From Bubalus kerabau (Eukaryota; Chordata; Mammalia; Artiodactyla; Bovidae), in contig NC_073627.1 in assembly GCF_029407905.1 (NCBI RefSeq), positions 136,103,697-136,167,696 of the forward strand: DNA of 64,000 nt, given 5' to 3'. The notes under the pieces are model-generated. The model did not search any database and was not told the origin of the DNA. It saw only the letters and a program-made list of their open reading frames with translations. A program made the position numbers and the translations under genes. The number at the start of each line of letters is the position of its first letter. Within the stretch, counting starts at the first letter, position 1. Of the stretch, positions 36,787 through 51,700 are shown piece after piece.

Positions 36787-39700
36787 GTATGTATGTATGA
36801 TCACTATTTTGTGGGGAAAAAAAGAGAGAATTCCATTGTCTTTTCAAATTGACTCACTCCCTCGGAGTCCCTGACAGCTGAGTTTTCACCCTACCTTATA
36901 TTTTAATGCCATCCATGGACCAAGGACAGTGGTGTTTCCATTGGCTCTACTTCCCTCTTGCTTCTTGAGACAAGATACCATGACCCTGGCTCCCTCTGGG
37001 GAATAGCAGCTCAGAAAAAGAAAGTGCTTTGAAAAGAGGTCTTTAAAGAACATTCCAGACTTAGAGAGTGAAAGAGAGCACCATGTGCCTCCTCTCCCCT
37101 CTTCTCCTGACTTCTTAGACTGACTGTGCTCAGTCCCTCAGTCATGTCCCATTCTTTGTGACCCCATCGACTGTAGCCTGCCAGGCTCCTCTGTCCATGG
37201 AATTTTCCAGGCAAGAATACTGGGATGGGTTGCCATTTCCTACACCAGGGGATCTTGCTGACCGAGGGATGGGACTGTGCCTCTTACATCTCCTGCACTG
37301 GCAGATTCTTTACAACTGGCATTACCTGGGACTGACTAGAATGCTAAAATGTCCCACCCGAAGGTGCAGACTGATATGAGGCAGTGCAGTGTTTTCCTGC
37401 TGAAGCATTAATAGACTGGGCACTCACTATATGAATTATTAAAGAATACAGAAAATCACTATTTACTTGGTGATGAAAATAGTGTGTTTTATTACTTACT
37501 GTGCTTCTACTTTTGAGGAGAGAGATGAGGCAAAGACAAATGCTTTGTTTTGTAATATTCCTTGCAAAGTGTCCAAAATGTGATTTGGATTTGGTCATCA
37601 ACCATGTCAACAATGATTCTGTTTTAACAGTGGGGTGAAAAAAATCCTTCTATTAAAGCTTTTCTTAGGATTGAGAAGGAACTGAAATGGAAGACGTGTA
37701 CATGAGTGGAAGTTTGATTCTCTGAGTTACATAATCTTACATAAGGAACCGCTGACTCTTTGGAAAAGACCCAGATGCTAGGAAAGATTGAGGGCACGAG
37801 GAGTAGTGGGCAACAGAGGACGAGATGGTTGGATGGCATCACTGACTCAATGGACATGAGTTTGAGCAAGCTCAGGGAGATAGTGAAGGGCAGAGGAGCC
37901 TGACTGCAGTCTATGGGGTTGCAAAGAATCCGTCATGACTTAGCAGCTGAACAACAATAACAACAATGAGAACTCTTAAGATTTATTCTCTTAACTTTCT
38001 TATATATTATACAGCAGTGTTAGCTATTACCATTACAGTACATTACATTCCTAGTACTTATTTACCTTTTCACTGAAAATTTGTATCTTGCTACCCCTTT
38101 CCTCCATTTCTCCCTCCTCCCACCCTTCTCCTTTGGTAACTGTGAGTCTGGTCTCCTGTTCTATGAGTTTTGTTTCATTTTTAGATTCCATATGTAAGTG
38201 CTACCATACAGAATTTTGTCTTTCTCTGCCTGACATATTTCACTTTTAGCATGATGCCTTCAAATCCATCCATATTGTTGCAAATTATAAGACTTTCTCA
38301 TTTTCTAAGGCTGAATAATACTCCATTGTGTACATATGTACCATAACGTCTTCGTTCATCCATCAGTGGACACACAGGTTGTTTCCATAACATGTTAAAT
38401 TGTACATGCCTCTTAGACATCTGAATAGATGTTAAATAGACTGTTGGATTTAAGAGTCTGGAGGGCTCATCAGTTTTCAGAAGGTTTATGTTGAAATTCT
38501 TGGCTGTATTTGTACAAACAACTCCCTTTATAATCATGTTGCAGCTAGTTTAATTATGAAATAAAATCATTTCTACAGTTTTTACTTTCTCATTTATTTA
38601 TTTATTTGGCTGTGCTGGGTCTTAAGTTTTGACACACATGATCTTTATTTGGCATGTGGCATCTAGTTCCCTGACCAGGAATTGAACCCAGGATTCCCTG
38701 CATTGGGAGCACAGAATCTTAGCCACTGGACCACTAGGAAAGTCCCTTATTTTTAAAGATAAAAAGCTGAATGATTTCCCTCCACTATTTTTTATGACTA
38801 TTTTTTTTTAATGTGGATACACTTTAAGTAGTCTGTTCTTTTTTAAACAATTATTTAATTGTTATTTATTTTTGGTTGCGCTGGATCTTCGTTGCTTTGC
38901 ATGGGCTTTCTCTAGTTGTGATGAGCAAGAGCTGCTGCCTAGTTTCTCACTGTGGTGGCTTCTCTAGTTGTGGAGCACAGTCTCTAGTAGCTGTGGAGCA
39001 CAGTCTCTAGTAGCTGTGGAGCACAGGCCCAAGAGCATGCAGGAGCTGTGGCGTGGGGGCCCAGTAGCTGCAGTTCATGGGCTCAGTAGCTGCAGCTCGT
39101 GGGCTCAGTAGCTGCAGCTCGTGGGCTCTGGAGCGCGGGCTCAGGAGTTGTGGCCCATGGGCTTAGTTGCTCCATGGCATGTGGGATCCTCCCGGACCTG
39201 GGATTGAACCTTGTTTCCTGCATTGGCAGGTGGATTCCTAGCCAGTGTACCACCAGGGAAGGCCTAAGTGGCCTTTTCTAGTACCAGTCATCTTTGAATA
39301 ACAAGAACCTCCTCTCCTCAAAAAAAAAATGTACTGTAGTTTGTTAACCCCTAAATTATCATATTTCTGGGTAAATGACGTTTTGATTCATAGTCAAATT
39401 TTTTTTAACTCTATGCTTGCATTTTGAGACCCTTTAATCCTTCTATTAACCCTACTTTCTTGTTGATAAGGATTGTAGCTTTTAAAATGATGAGCCTATG
39501 TTAAAAATAAAGGACTCAGTCCCCCAAGTGACAATATGAAATAACCAATAAAGCAATAACTTGAGTGCTGGACTACTGACATTTTGATTCTTTCATTTAA
39601 AAACGCCTAATTTGGTCCTGAAACATTGTAAGTCAACTGTACTTCAATAAAACATATATATATTTACAAAAAAAATTAAAATGCCTACTTTGGATAGCAT

Positions 39701-42700
39701 AATTTTTTTAACAAATAAAATGTCTGGACTTACTTATTACTCTTGCAATTACACTTGAGTATCTTTTCTTTGAAAATTGAAAAATTGTCCTAAGACTTGG
39801 TTTTGGAAGGATGATAGCTTTAGAAATGGAATAAAGAGGCAACACACAGCCACAGAAATGAAGAAGGGGAACTTCTATGTCTGGCGGCATATGGTTTATT
39901 TATGACTTGAAAGGATACAGGTACTAAACCTCAGTATAACAGTTTAAATACTTCATAGTTTAAAGCATGGGTAAGATGTTAGAAGCTTAAACTTCAGAGT
40001 CCAAGTGCTTAGATTGTATTTTTTTAATCAGTGAAATTCTGTACGTCATTAAAAGCAGTTTGAAACTTGTTAAAACTCAGACTTGGGCTTGAACACATGT
40101 ATATACATAATATTTAAGTTTTCATTCTAGTCTTATTCTTGTTCCGCTAAATCCATATTTATCCAAACCAGTCTGACTTAGAAAGTGTGGTCTGTGAACC
40201 AGTGTCTGTCCACCAATTGGTGCTAAGTGAAGTAAGTACAGAGAGTGGTGAGCATTTAACAACTTTCATAGCAGCTCGACATCAGCACATCTGTGCCTGT
40301 GATTATTTTTCTAGTAGTTTATTTTTACTGCATTTTACAAAGTTTAGTTTTCTACCTGTTGGTGCTAGGGTGGGGGCAGTTCCCAAGACAGTTTATGAAG
40401 CATTTCTCTAGATCCCCTTTTTTTCCACTCAGAAATTCTAAACTCCTTGTATCCACGTGGCCACATAGGGGCTGGGAGTAAGGACACGAAGACGAGTAAA
40501 CTGTGCCTGTGTGATGACTGAGAATGAAGGTGCTGATTATCTGCGCTTAGTGGGCATGAGCTTTGCAACCCCATGGACTGCAGCACACCAGGCTCCCCCG
40601 TTCTTCACTGTCTCCTGGAGTTTGTTCAAAATTCATATCAACTGAATCAGTGATGCTATCTAACTATCTCATCCTCTGTTGCTCCCTTCTCTTCCTGCCC
40701 TCAATCTTTCCCAGAATCAGGGTCTTTTCCAATGAGTCGGATCTTCACATCAGATGGCCAGAGTATTGGAGCTTCAGCTTCAGCATCAGTCCTTCCAAGG
40801 AATATTCACGGTTGATCTACTTTGGGATTGACTGGTTTGATCTCCTTACAGTCCAAGGGACTCTCAAGAGTCTTCTCCAACACCACAGTTTGAAAGCATC
40901 AGTTCTTCAGCTCTCAGTTTTCTTATGGTCCACCTCTCACATCCATACATGACTACTGGAAAAAATGGGTCACCTGCTTGATGGCTCTGTAGTGGGTCTA
41001 ATGGCAACCTCCTCCAAGAGGACTTCTGCCACACGCTGTGCCTGCCAGGACTGCTGCTGCTGTATACTATTGCTTATGTCTCCCATAATTTTGAAGCAAA
41101 TCCCAAATAGCATTTACTTTCATTTGAAAATATTTCAGTAAGAATCACTAAAATACAAAAGGTTTATTATTATTATTTAACACAACCATAGTACCATTGC
41201 TATTTTAGTAAAAATGTAAGTAAACTTGTTCAGGACTAACCTTTATCCTGTTTTATAGACTCACTAGATGAGTGAATAAAAGACCCATCATAATATTTTT
41301 GTCTTTTAATAGATGTAGATTATCCTATTAAGATAGTATATTGGTGTACTGTATGAATCACACAAGTTAACACTAAATTTGTCCTCCAAATTGAGGTGGT
41401 TTGAGAGTGAAAGGGGATGCTGTTAACAGTTATGCTAGGAGAATGGCTGAAATCTAGGACTGTCTTGAGTAAACTGGGGTGTATGTGGTCCCCTTCCGGA
41501 GAAGGCAGTGGCAACCCACTCCAGTACTCTTGCTTGGAAAATCCCACGGATGGAGGAGCCTGGTAGGCTGCAGTCCATGGGGTCGCTAAGAGTCAGACAT
41601 GACAGCGATTTCACTTTCACTTTTTACTTTCATGCATTGGAGAAAGAAATGGCAGCTCACTCCAGTGTTCTTGCCTGGAGAATCCCAGGGACGGGGGAGC
41701 CTGGTGGGCTGCCGTCTGTGGGGTCGCACAGAGTCGGACATGACTGAAGCGACTTAGCAGCAGCAGCAGCAGCAGCAGCATGTCATCCCCTGTCTCAGTG
41801 TAATATTTGCCGGTTGGATAGCTACTATGATTTCTTTCAGTGGGCTTTGAATAGCAAGATGAGTCAAGTTGTAGCCAAGAGTATTACAAAACCTACCATA
41901 GGACTTTCTTTACTTTTGAATAATACGAAATGGTATGGCTAGAGCAAGTTAAAAATTGTGTAAGCGCCTGTAGAAGTTGGTTCTTAATAACACTTCCATA
42001 AAGCTAGAAGTGAAATCATCAGACATAAGCACAGATTAAAATGAACCCCTCTGTTGGGACTTCCCCAGCAGTCCAGTGGTTGGAACTCTGTGCTCCCGGT
42101 TCACGGGGCACAGGTTTGATCCCTGGTCAGGTAACTTGGATCCCATGTGACCAAAAATGAAAAAGAAATAATATGAACCTCTTCTTTAAAATGTATGGTT
42201 TATAGACTTAATGGCTATAGGTCACAGGAAATCTAAAAGTACACTGTTTTAAAGATAGGTAAAAGAAGAGATGATAGCCAGTTTTAAAATGTCAAAAAAA
42301 TTTTTCTGTTCAAGTTACTAATTTACTGTGATATTGTATATAATCTTTATATCTAGTGTAAACTGAAGTTAGTTGTTAGCATTTCCAGATTAGAAAACCA
42401 AACTAGGCCTCCCGTATCTATTTTTCTCAAATTTGTGCTCTGTTACTATAGCAAGTTATTTTGTGAAAGAGCTCCATTCTGTTAGTTGTGTTCTTATTAT
42501 GACTAATATTTTAAGCGACTACCTTTTAATAGGGCTTCTCTTGAGGTTCAGCTGGTAAAAGAATCCGCCTGCAATGCAGGAGACCTGGGTTCGATTCCTG
42601 GGTTGGGAAGATCCCCTGGAGAAGGGAAAGGCTACCCACTCCAGTATCCTGGCCTGGAGAATTTCATGGGCTATATATAGTCCATGGGGTCACAAAGAGT

Positions 42701-45700
42701 CGGACACAACTGAGTGACTTTCACTTTCACCTTTTAATAATACATACATACACTTGTGTATGTATTATTATTAATACAATCATACATTGCATTAGTAGTA
42801 AAATCATACATTTATGATTCCCCTGAACATGAACTGAAGTCAAACTTCCAAGACACAGCTTCATTATGTCTATTCTTTGAAGGAAATAAATGCATTTTTA
42901 GTAGTGTTGTGGTTTCTTGTCCTTCATTTTTTAAACCGTAGTTTCTTTTTGAATACTTTTTCATAGAAAAAATATACTCATTGTCTCACTGTTAGCTTAT
43001 TTACTGAATCAAGTGTTTCATGTTTATATGTAAGGCATAATTTATACACCTCTAGATCTTTTAAATGACTTTGCGGCCTTCTAAAAAATTAGAATCAATC
43101 ATCTATAATATATAGTATCTTTAGTTTTTTTCCCCATGTAGTTCTGGTGCTGTGGATGTTAAATCATGGTGATGTTTTAGACTTAATTTGTTATGTAAAA
43201 GTGATATGTTTATGGGGGTTTTCTATAACTTCAGCTGTTTAATTTTTTTTTTTTTTTCTTTTCTTTCTAGCTGTCCCCTTTCCTCCAACCCAGCGGCTTA
43301 CTTTGAAGGAAGTATTTGAGAATGGGAAACCTAAAATTGATGTTTTGAAAAACCATTTGGTGAAGGAAGGGCGACTGGAAGAGGAAGTAGCCTTAAAAAT
43401 AATCAATGATGGGGCTGCCATACTGAGACAAGAGAAGACTATGATAGAAGTAGATGCTCCAATCACGGGTATGAGAAGGATCTGTACGGTGGTACTTAGA
43501 TTTGCGCTAGATTGAGGAATGACTACAGATTTGAGCTAGTTTGAGGAATGATTACAAATCATCATCGACTAAAATGTGTAATAATTATTCTAGGAATTGT
43601 GAGCAGTCTCACGATTGTTTGATATGTTTATTTTTCATTGAAGAAATACAATTTAAAATGTCTAATATTTCCAGTAGGACTGTTTCAAATTGATAGATTA
43701 CCTGCAGTTATCAAGCAGTCCAGTCAAAAGCTAGAATGATTTAAGTTAAAAGTTAAACTGTGGTCTTAATAGTGTAATGCTCTTTCTCTTCTAAAACATA
43801 ATTTTTCACCTCACCTTATGTCTTTTCTCCCTCCTAGTATGTGGTGACATTCATGGACAATTCTTTGACCTGATGAAGTTGTTTGAAGTTGGAGGATCAC
43901 CTAGTAATACACGCTACCTCTTTCTGGGTGACTACGTGGACAGAGGCTATTTCAGTATAGAGGTAAATATTAAACTGGATATATTGGAACTATCATATTG
44001 TATTCTTAAGATTTTTTTCTTTTCTTTCTTCAGTAGAAGAAATTAAAATGAACACTTGCAGGATTTATAAACTTTGTTACTTTCATTAAGTAAAATGATA
44101 GAAATTGATATTAAAAAACTATTTCTTTTATTTGCCAGTAAAAATCTGACATGTGGAAGGCTGCATTAACCTAGTTTTGCAAATAACTTAAGTGTTTACC
44201 AACCTTTCCTCTTTGGAGGTAGTGTACAGGCTATATATAAATAATTTAAATTGCTTTTCACCCTAAATGGGGTTTGGATTAGCTCACCTTAATTGTAAAA
44301 CCATAAGCTGTTGGGCTACACTGAATGCATAGATTAACTGCCAATGCTAAATAATCAGGCATTTAACCTATTGTAGGAATAATTTCTGATACTATTGCAC
44401 ATAGTAAGTACATGTTCATTGAAGGAAAAATAATTAGAGTTAATGAGGTTAATGAAAACTCACAATTTATATATTTTGAAAACTGTATGATGACAGAAGA
44501 ATGGTTAGATTTAAAACAAAGTATTAATATAAGCTTTTACATATAAAAAATCAAACTATTTTAAAACCTAACAGAGGGACTTCTCTGGTGGTCCATTGGT
44601 TAAGATTCTATGCTCCCAGTGCAGGGGGCCCAGGTTCTATCCCTGGTCAGAAAACTAGATCCCACATACCACACCGCAACAAAGATTGAAAATCTTGCAT
44701 GCTGCAACTAAGACCTAAATAAATATTTTTTAAAAAGCTAACAGAAGGACTTAGTACATTCATATTTAATGTCTATTGATTCAGCTGTATGTGGTCGGCA
44801 AAGAAAAGTAGCTTTTGAAATAGTTCAGGTAATTGAATTATTGTGTCCCCAGAATAGGCTTGAGATGAGACATTGAGTCCACTTGTTGTTCTCGCAGTCC
44901 TCAGTTCTGCCTCTCCCTCATAGCGGGGGCTTACTGTACTAAGTACGCTTCTGGTGGCTAAAGGTTTATTGTTCATGCAGCATGTCTGCTAAATACAAGT
45001 CAACCATGTCACCTGGTTCTCAACAAGAGAAGCAGCTGTGGTTCTAAAGCTGCCAAAAAAACAAGAAACAGGAGAAATGGATCTTACTCTTCAGTTAGAT
45101 AGTCTAAATTCATAAGTCAGAAAACCTCAGTGTTGTCTTGCCAGTATCCCAAATTGTAAATGCCTTGCCTCCAGACTGCCCCCTGCATTGGGAGCACAGA
45201 GTCTTAACTGCCGGATTACCAGGGAAATCTCTCTGTTAGGTTTTGACACATTGTAGGCACGACTGAGCGACTTCCCTTTCACTTTTCACTTTCATGCATT
45301 GGAGAAGGACATGGCAACCCACTCCAGTGTTCTTGCCTGGAGAATCCCAGGGATGGTGGGCTGCCGTCTGTGGGGTCACACAGAGTTGGACACGACTGAA
45401 GTGACTTAGCAGCAGCAGCAGCAGGCACTCGGTATTTGTTGGTTGAATGGATGTTAATAAATCATAGGTTGTATTTGGCTTTATCTTGTTACTGGATGTT
45501 TGGCTATCTTAAAGTGTTTTTCTGGAGTAGTTTAAGAGATAAATTAATCAAAACTTTAAAGTGACAGTGCTATATCACACCAGTTTTAAAATTAAACTGT
45601 AGGAGATATCTGGTGTTAGTTGGAAGTCACTTATAAACCAATAAGGTTATAGATTTCTGTAAGCTACAGCTTAGTCCAGCATGATATAAGTATATAATTG

Positions 45701-48700
45701 AACAATAATTTTTTATCAATGTGCTTGATAAACATGAATGTTATGTTTGTCAAACAGGAAAATTAGGTAATGGAGCCCTGATGACAATTTTTTGTTATAA
45801 ATAGTCATTTTGGGGGGTAGAAAAATTGGGAAATGCAGAATCTAACAAAAACATTTATAAATGAAATAATTACTGTTACTATTTTGTTATATTTCCTTGC
45901 ATTTTTTTCTCCTTTTACATGTATATACAATTTTCAAAGAAAGTTGAGATTGTTTTGTATGTTCTCTTTTGTAATCGTTTCCCCCTCCTGAATGTTGTGT
46001 TGAGAACACTTTTCTCTGTCATTAAAATTTCTCTAAAAACGTGATCAGCGGCATAAATACCATAATTTATTTCACCATTCCTCTTTGGATAATTCAGTGT
46101 GTAGCAGGTACTGCTTATTGTCTACTTTTTCTCTTCTTATTCCTTACTAGCAAAATCCTTGTTTTGTTCAAATAAATGGGATTGGGGGTTCAGGGAGAAC
46201 TTTTAATGCTGGGGAGGGAAGGCTCTTATCCCAGCCCAAGGGGATGAATTTTTCTGGTTGGTTTGAGCCAGTCGTGGCAGTCCACTCCCTGGTACTAGGT
46301 GATTAGTCTAAGTAAACATGGGATCCTCTTTTACCCAGTAGTATATAAAGAGATCTTTTGATAATCATGACCTTTCTTTGTTGTGTACAAAAAATCATAA
46401 AGTTGTATCCTGATGTATAGTACAAGGGAATAAAACTTGAAATTAGGGGCCAAGAAGTATATCAACCGAATTACATTGTAGAGTGAATGTGCATTGTGCT
46501 TTTTATAGCTCATAACTTCAGAAAGGTTAGTTGGTCATTTCAGAAGGCAGAAATGAAGACCAAATAAATCAAAAGATATATCACATTCTTGGAAAGGTAA
46601 GTATAGAAAAGAGAAAGTGCTTTCTATGTTTATATATGAATTTAATCTAATTTCTCCTTGGAATATTGTGAAAGTTGGTATGTTGCAAACGGAAGTCAGG
46701 CCCCAAAAGGGAAAAGCCATCTAATTATGTTTGTATGTGTCTGTGTGTTTACATTTTATAATGTTTGTTTTGCATTGTCTTCCTTAAAACATACACATAT
46801 TTTGATCTAACAATTTTACTCTTTGTGAAATTATACTACACATATACTCATAATTATGTACAATGACATGAATGGTTTGTCACATAAAGTTCTACTTGGG
46901 GAGCTACAGTCATGGGGTCGCAAAGAGTCAGACATGACTAAGCAACTTAGCACACAGGCATGCAAAGCATCCTGCAACAAAGAATTGTTTATGTTAATAG
47001 TACCTAAGTTGAGAGACATTGTTATCATTCTGGGGATGTGAAGATAAACAAGCATAACCAAGTCCTTTCTTGTGTTTTCTAGTAAGAGAGACAGCATCTT
47101 TATATTTGTTTAGTGCCCATGAAAATCAAGTCAGGGTAAAGGACTAAAGGGGACAGGAGTAGCTCATTTGGGGCTTCCCTGGTAGCTCTGATGGTAAAGA
47201 ATCCACCTGCAATGCAGGAGACCCACATTTGATCGCTGGGTCAGGAAGTTCTCTTGGAGAAAGGAATGGCTGCCCACTCCAGTACTCTTACCTGGAGAAT
47301 CCCATGGACAGAGGAACCTGACAGGCTACAATCCAGGGAGTCACAAAGAGTTGGACGCGACTAAGCAACTAATCGGAGAAGGCAATGGCACCCCACTCCA
47401 GTACTCTTGCCTGGAAAATCCCATGGACATAGGAGCCTGGTAGGCTGCAGTCTATGGGGTCGCTAAGAGTCGGGCATGACTGAGTGACTTCACTTTCACT
47501 TTTCACTTTCATGCATTGGAGAAGGAAATGGCAACCCACTCCAGTGTTCTTGCCTGGAGAATCCCAGGGACGGGAAGCCTGGTGGCTGCCGTCTATGGGG
47601 TCGCACAGAGTCAGACACGACTGAAGCGACTTAGCAGCAGCAGCAGCAAGCAACTAACACTTTCACTTTCAATTTAGTTGGAGGTCACGGAAGTTCTACT
47701 TGAAGAGGTAGCATTTGAATAGAAAACGTGAATGACCTGAGAGAATGAGCCACGCGTAGATGGAGGTGAGGCAAGTACCTTCCAGGCAGAGGCCACGTAG
47801 AGCTCTGAGGAAGGAACAAGCCTAAGACAGCTCAGGAACAGAAGCAAGGTCAGCGTGGCTAGGCAAAATGAGTAAGGGGACAATGTGGATGGTGCATCAG
47901 AGAGATAGGCAGGGGTTACATGATGTCAGGCTTTGCAAACCATGGTAGAGTTTGGGTTTTATTCTGAATGCAATGAAAATCCTCTAGAGCTTTTTTGTTT
48001 ATATGCTTTTTGTTTTTTAAGCATGGCAGTGATATAACTTCCATTTATGTTTTAAAAGAGTTACTCTAGCTATTATGTGGTAGACTGACTCTAGGAGCCC
48101 AAGAATGGGTTCAGGGAAACTAGTTAGGAGTCTCATTCAGGAATCAATAGGCAGAAGATGCTGGTGAATTAGTAGAGGACTTCAGAGAAGTGTCTGGATT
48201 CAGAATTTTGATGTCTTTCCTTTTAGGAGGTAGGAAATCTTGGTTGAATTCAGCCCTTCAGGTCATGGCATATTTATTGCTAATTTTTACTAAAAAGTCC
48301 CTCTACTGGTTTTTTTTTTTTTAATCTCTGGCCTCTATTTTCCTTACTCCCTCTCCCAAGTGTACACGTTTGTGTTGTATTTGGTATATACCTTAGGATA
48401 CATATATTAATTATATAACTTTTTAGCATGTAATGTTTTTGAGGAAAAAATATTTTTTAGTTTTGCATAAATGATATGGTGCTGTTCAGTCATTCTCAAA
48501 CTCTCGCAGGCATCATAATTACCCGAGGGGTTATTCAAAAACAAATTGCTAGACCCCCACCCCAAAATTTCTCATTTTTTTAGGTCTGGGGTAGACCCTG
48601 GGAATCTCTGTATTCTAACAAGCTTCTGTTGATTTTGGTTTTCACGTCTCATTATGTTTTAAAGATCTATCTGGGTTTCTGTCTATTCCGTTGTATTCCA

Positions 48701-51700
48701 TAGTATAACATCTATGACATTTTAGTTCTCTGTTCTCAATGGTGGACAACTTGGTTGACTCCAGTTTCTTTCTATAATGAACACTGTTGTGAGGAACACT
48801 CTTGTATAAATCCATTTATGGTCCCATGTTTTATTAGTAGTTCCTCTATGGCTTTCCCTAGTGGCTCAGTGGTAAAAAATCTGCCTGCTAATGCAGAAGA
48901 CACGGGTTTAATCCCTGGGTCAGGAAGATCCCCTGAAGCAGGAAATGGCAATCCACTCCAGTATTCTTGCCTGGAGAATCCTGTGGACAAAGCAGCCTGG
49001 GGGGCTACAGTCAATGGGGTCACAAAAGAGTCGGACGTGACTGAGCAAGTCAACAGCAACGAAAAACAAAATGGTGTATGAATAAGACTGGGATTGCTAG
49101 GGGAAAGTTCATACATGAACTGAGTATATCAGATCACTCTTTAGAATAGCTGTAACAGTCTATATGCCTACTAGCAGCACCTAAGAATTCATGTTTCTTC
49201 CTGTCTCTTTCCAGAATTTGGTTTTATCTCATTTTCTAACATTTACCAAAATGATGGGTATATTGTTGCTTCAATTAATATTTCTTTGATTACTAGTGCA
49301 ATTAAACATCTTCTCATACATTAGCCATTGTACCCATACGATCACTGTTAAGAGTTTCTTATATGATCTTTCAGAGATAGGTTAAACATATACAGATATA
49401 TTTATATATGTTTTAAAAAATAAATGCATGCCACTTTTCTTATATCTTAAATTTTTATGTATGCATGGATTCAGTTCAGTTCAGTTCAGTCATTCAGATG
49501 TGTCCGACTCTTTACGACCCCATGGACTGGAGCACACCAGACTTTCCTGTCCATCACCAACTCCTGGAGCTTGGATTTACGTGGATTAATATGTGGATTA
49601 ATTTCTGACCATTTTGTTCCACTGGTATATTTTTTTATATATGTGCCAGGACCACTGTTTTAATTTAGAAATTTTATAGTATGTCTTAACACTGTTTTTC
49701 AGGCTGTTTCCTGGCTATTCATGCAGGTTTATTTTTTCATATAAATTTAATTATCAACTCATCTACTTCCATAGAATAGCTTGTGGTATTTCTATTGGAG
49801 ATGCAATGAGTTTATAAACTTGGAAGAACTATATTCTTTTAATGCTGAATCATCCTATCTAAAAACAGGGAAAGTCTATTTGTTCATATCTCCTTTTGTG
49901 TCTTTCAGGAGTGTTTTTTCAAGTTATTCCTGGTATGAGTTTTGCACATTTCTTGTTAAGTTTATTCCTATGTGTTTAATCTTCTTTACTGCTGTTGTAA
50001 ATGGAGTTTTGTCTACCACTGCGTCCTACATATTGTTTGTATATATGAAGGCTACTGGTTTCATATGTTGATTTTATATCCTTCCATGTTACTGGACTTT
50101 TTTATTATTTTAGTTAGTTGTATCACTGATTTTTCTGGAGTTTATCAGGTATGATATTATATTATCTTCAAATAGGAACAGTTTTATTCTTACTCATTCT
50201 TAAGCCTCTCACTGACTTCTTTTGTTGAATTCAGTTGACTAATACCTCTAGTACAGTGTTGAATAGTAGTGGTGATAGTCCATATCCTTTCCTTGTTCCT
50301 GATTTTAGTGGAAATGTCTCTAGTGTTTCTCCACTAAATAAAATATGTTTTAGGACTAAGGTATGTGTGTGGGTGGCCTTATCATAGAGCTCTAGATATC
50401 TAGATATTTGGATAGAACATGGGAACAGAAAGTAAGAACAGGTTTCTGTGAAGGCTACTCTCCTATGTTCTTTCAAGCGTTAAGGCAGAGAATTCCTTGG
50501 TGGTCCAATGGTTGGCACTCTGCGCTTCCACTTCAGGGGGCTGGGCTCAATCCCTGGTCTGGAACAGAGATCCTGCATGCCACACAGTGAGGCCAAAACA
50601 AAAACAAAAAACAAAGAATTCTAGGGCGACAGCAGCAGGTCACACTCAAAAGACGGATTCCTCATGTTTTGTCTTGGGAATAGCAATGAGATATGCCATT
50701 ACAGCAAGTCGTTTCAACTTGTATAAATCGTGATCAAAAATAAAAATTTTATCCTTATGTTTGTCTTGTAGTGTGTGCTGTATTTATGGAGTTTAAAGAT
50801 CAATCATCCCAAAACATTGTTTCTGCTTCGAGGAAATCATGAATGCAGGCATCTTACAGAATATTTTACCTTCAAACAGGAATGTAAGTATAATCACTTC
50901 TCCAGAACTTTTTAGAAGTTATGCTTTAGCTCGTCCCAAAGCAAATTAAACACAAAGAAAAGAAACTAATGGACCTCAAATACTTCCTGTTCTGTTTTGT
51001 TCTTGTTTTGTTTCATTTTCTAGTGAGAACCTAGGTTCCACTATTTAAGGCACTTGTTTTAAAAAATAACTTTTGAGTTTCCCCCATGGGAATATTTGGA
51101 AAGCATTAAAAAGTCCAAAGATATAAATTGTCCACGCAATTACATCACTTAAAATTCATAACTATTAGCTCACTATTTCAGAGAAGACAATAGCACCCCA
51201 CTCCAGTACTCTTACCTGGACAATCCCATGGACAGAGGAGCCTGGTAGGCTGTGGTCCATGGGGTTGCTAAGAGTCGAACATGACTGAGTGACTTCACTT
51301 TCACTTTTCACTTTCATGTATCGGAGAAGGAAATGGCAACCCACTCCAGTGTTCTTGCCTGGAGAATCCCAGGGATGGGGGAACCTGGTGGGCTGCCATC
51401 TATGGGGTTGCACGGACTCGACTGAAACAACTTAGCAGCAGCAGCTCCCTATTTGAGATACAGATTTCTATTCTGTCTATATAAAAACCTATCCTGAAAT
51501 AGTGCAAATCTATACATACATATATACACACACGCACACATACAGCCATCCCTTGATGTCCCCAAGGATTTGCTCCAGGATTGCTGCAGATACCAAAATC
51601 TGCAGATTATCAAGTTCCTTATGTAAAGTGGTGTAATGTTTCCATATAACTTCCATACATGCTCCTGTATGTGTGTGCTAAGTCACTTCAGTCATGTGTA

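Noticed and set aside
42542..42610. tRNA-like B-box sequences as tRNA genes
   Set aside because: They are heads of Bov-tA and related SINEs (for example gggttcgattcctgg), fused to BovA bodies, and cannot be functional tRNA genes as seen.
43303..43515. Open frame over exon 2 as a separate small gene
   Set aside because: It is exon 2 of PPP3CC with read-through past the donor at 43469.
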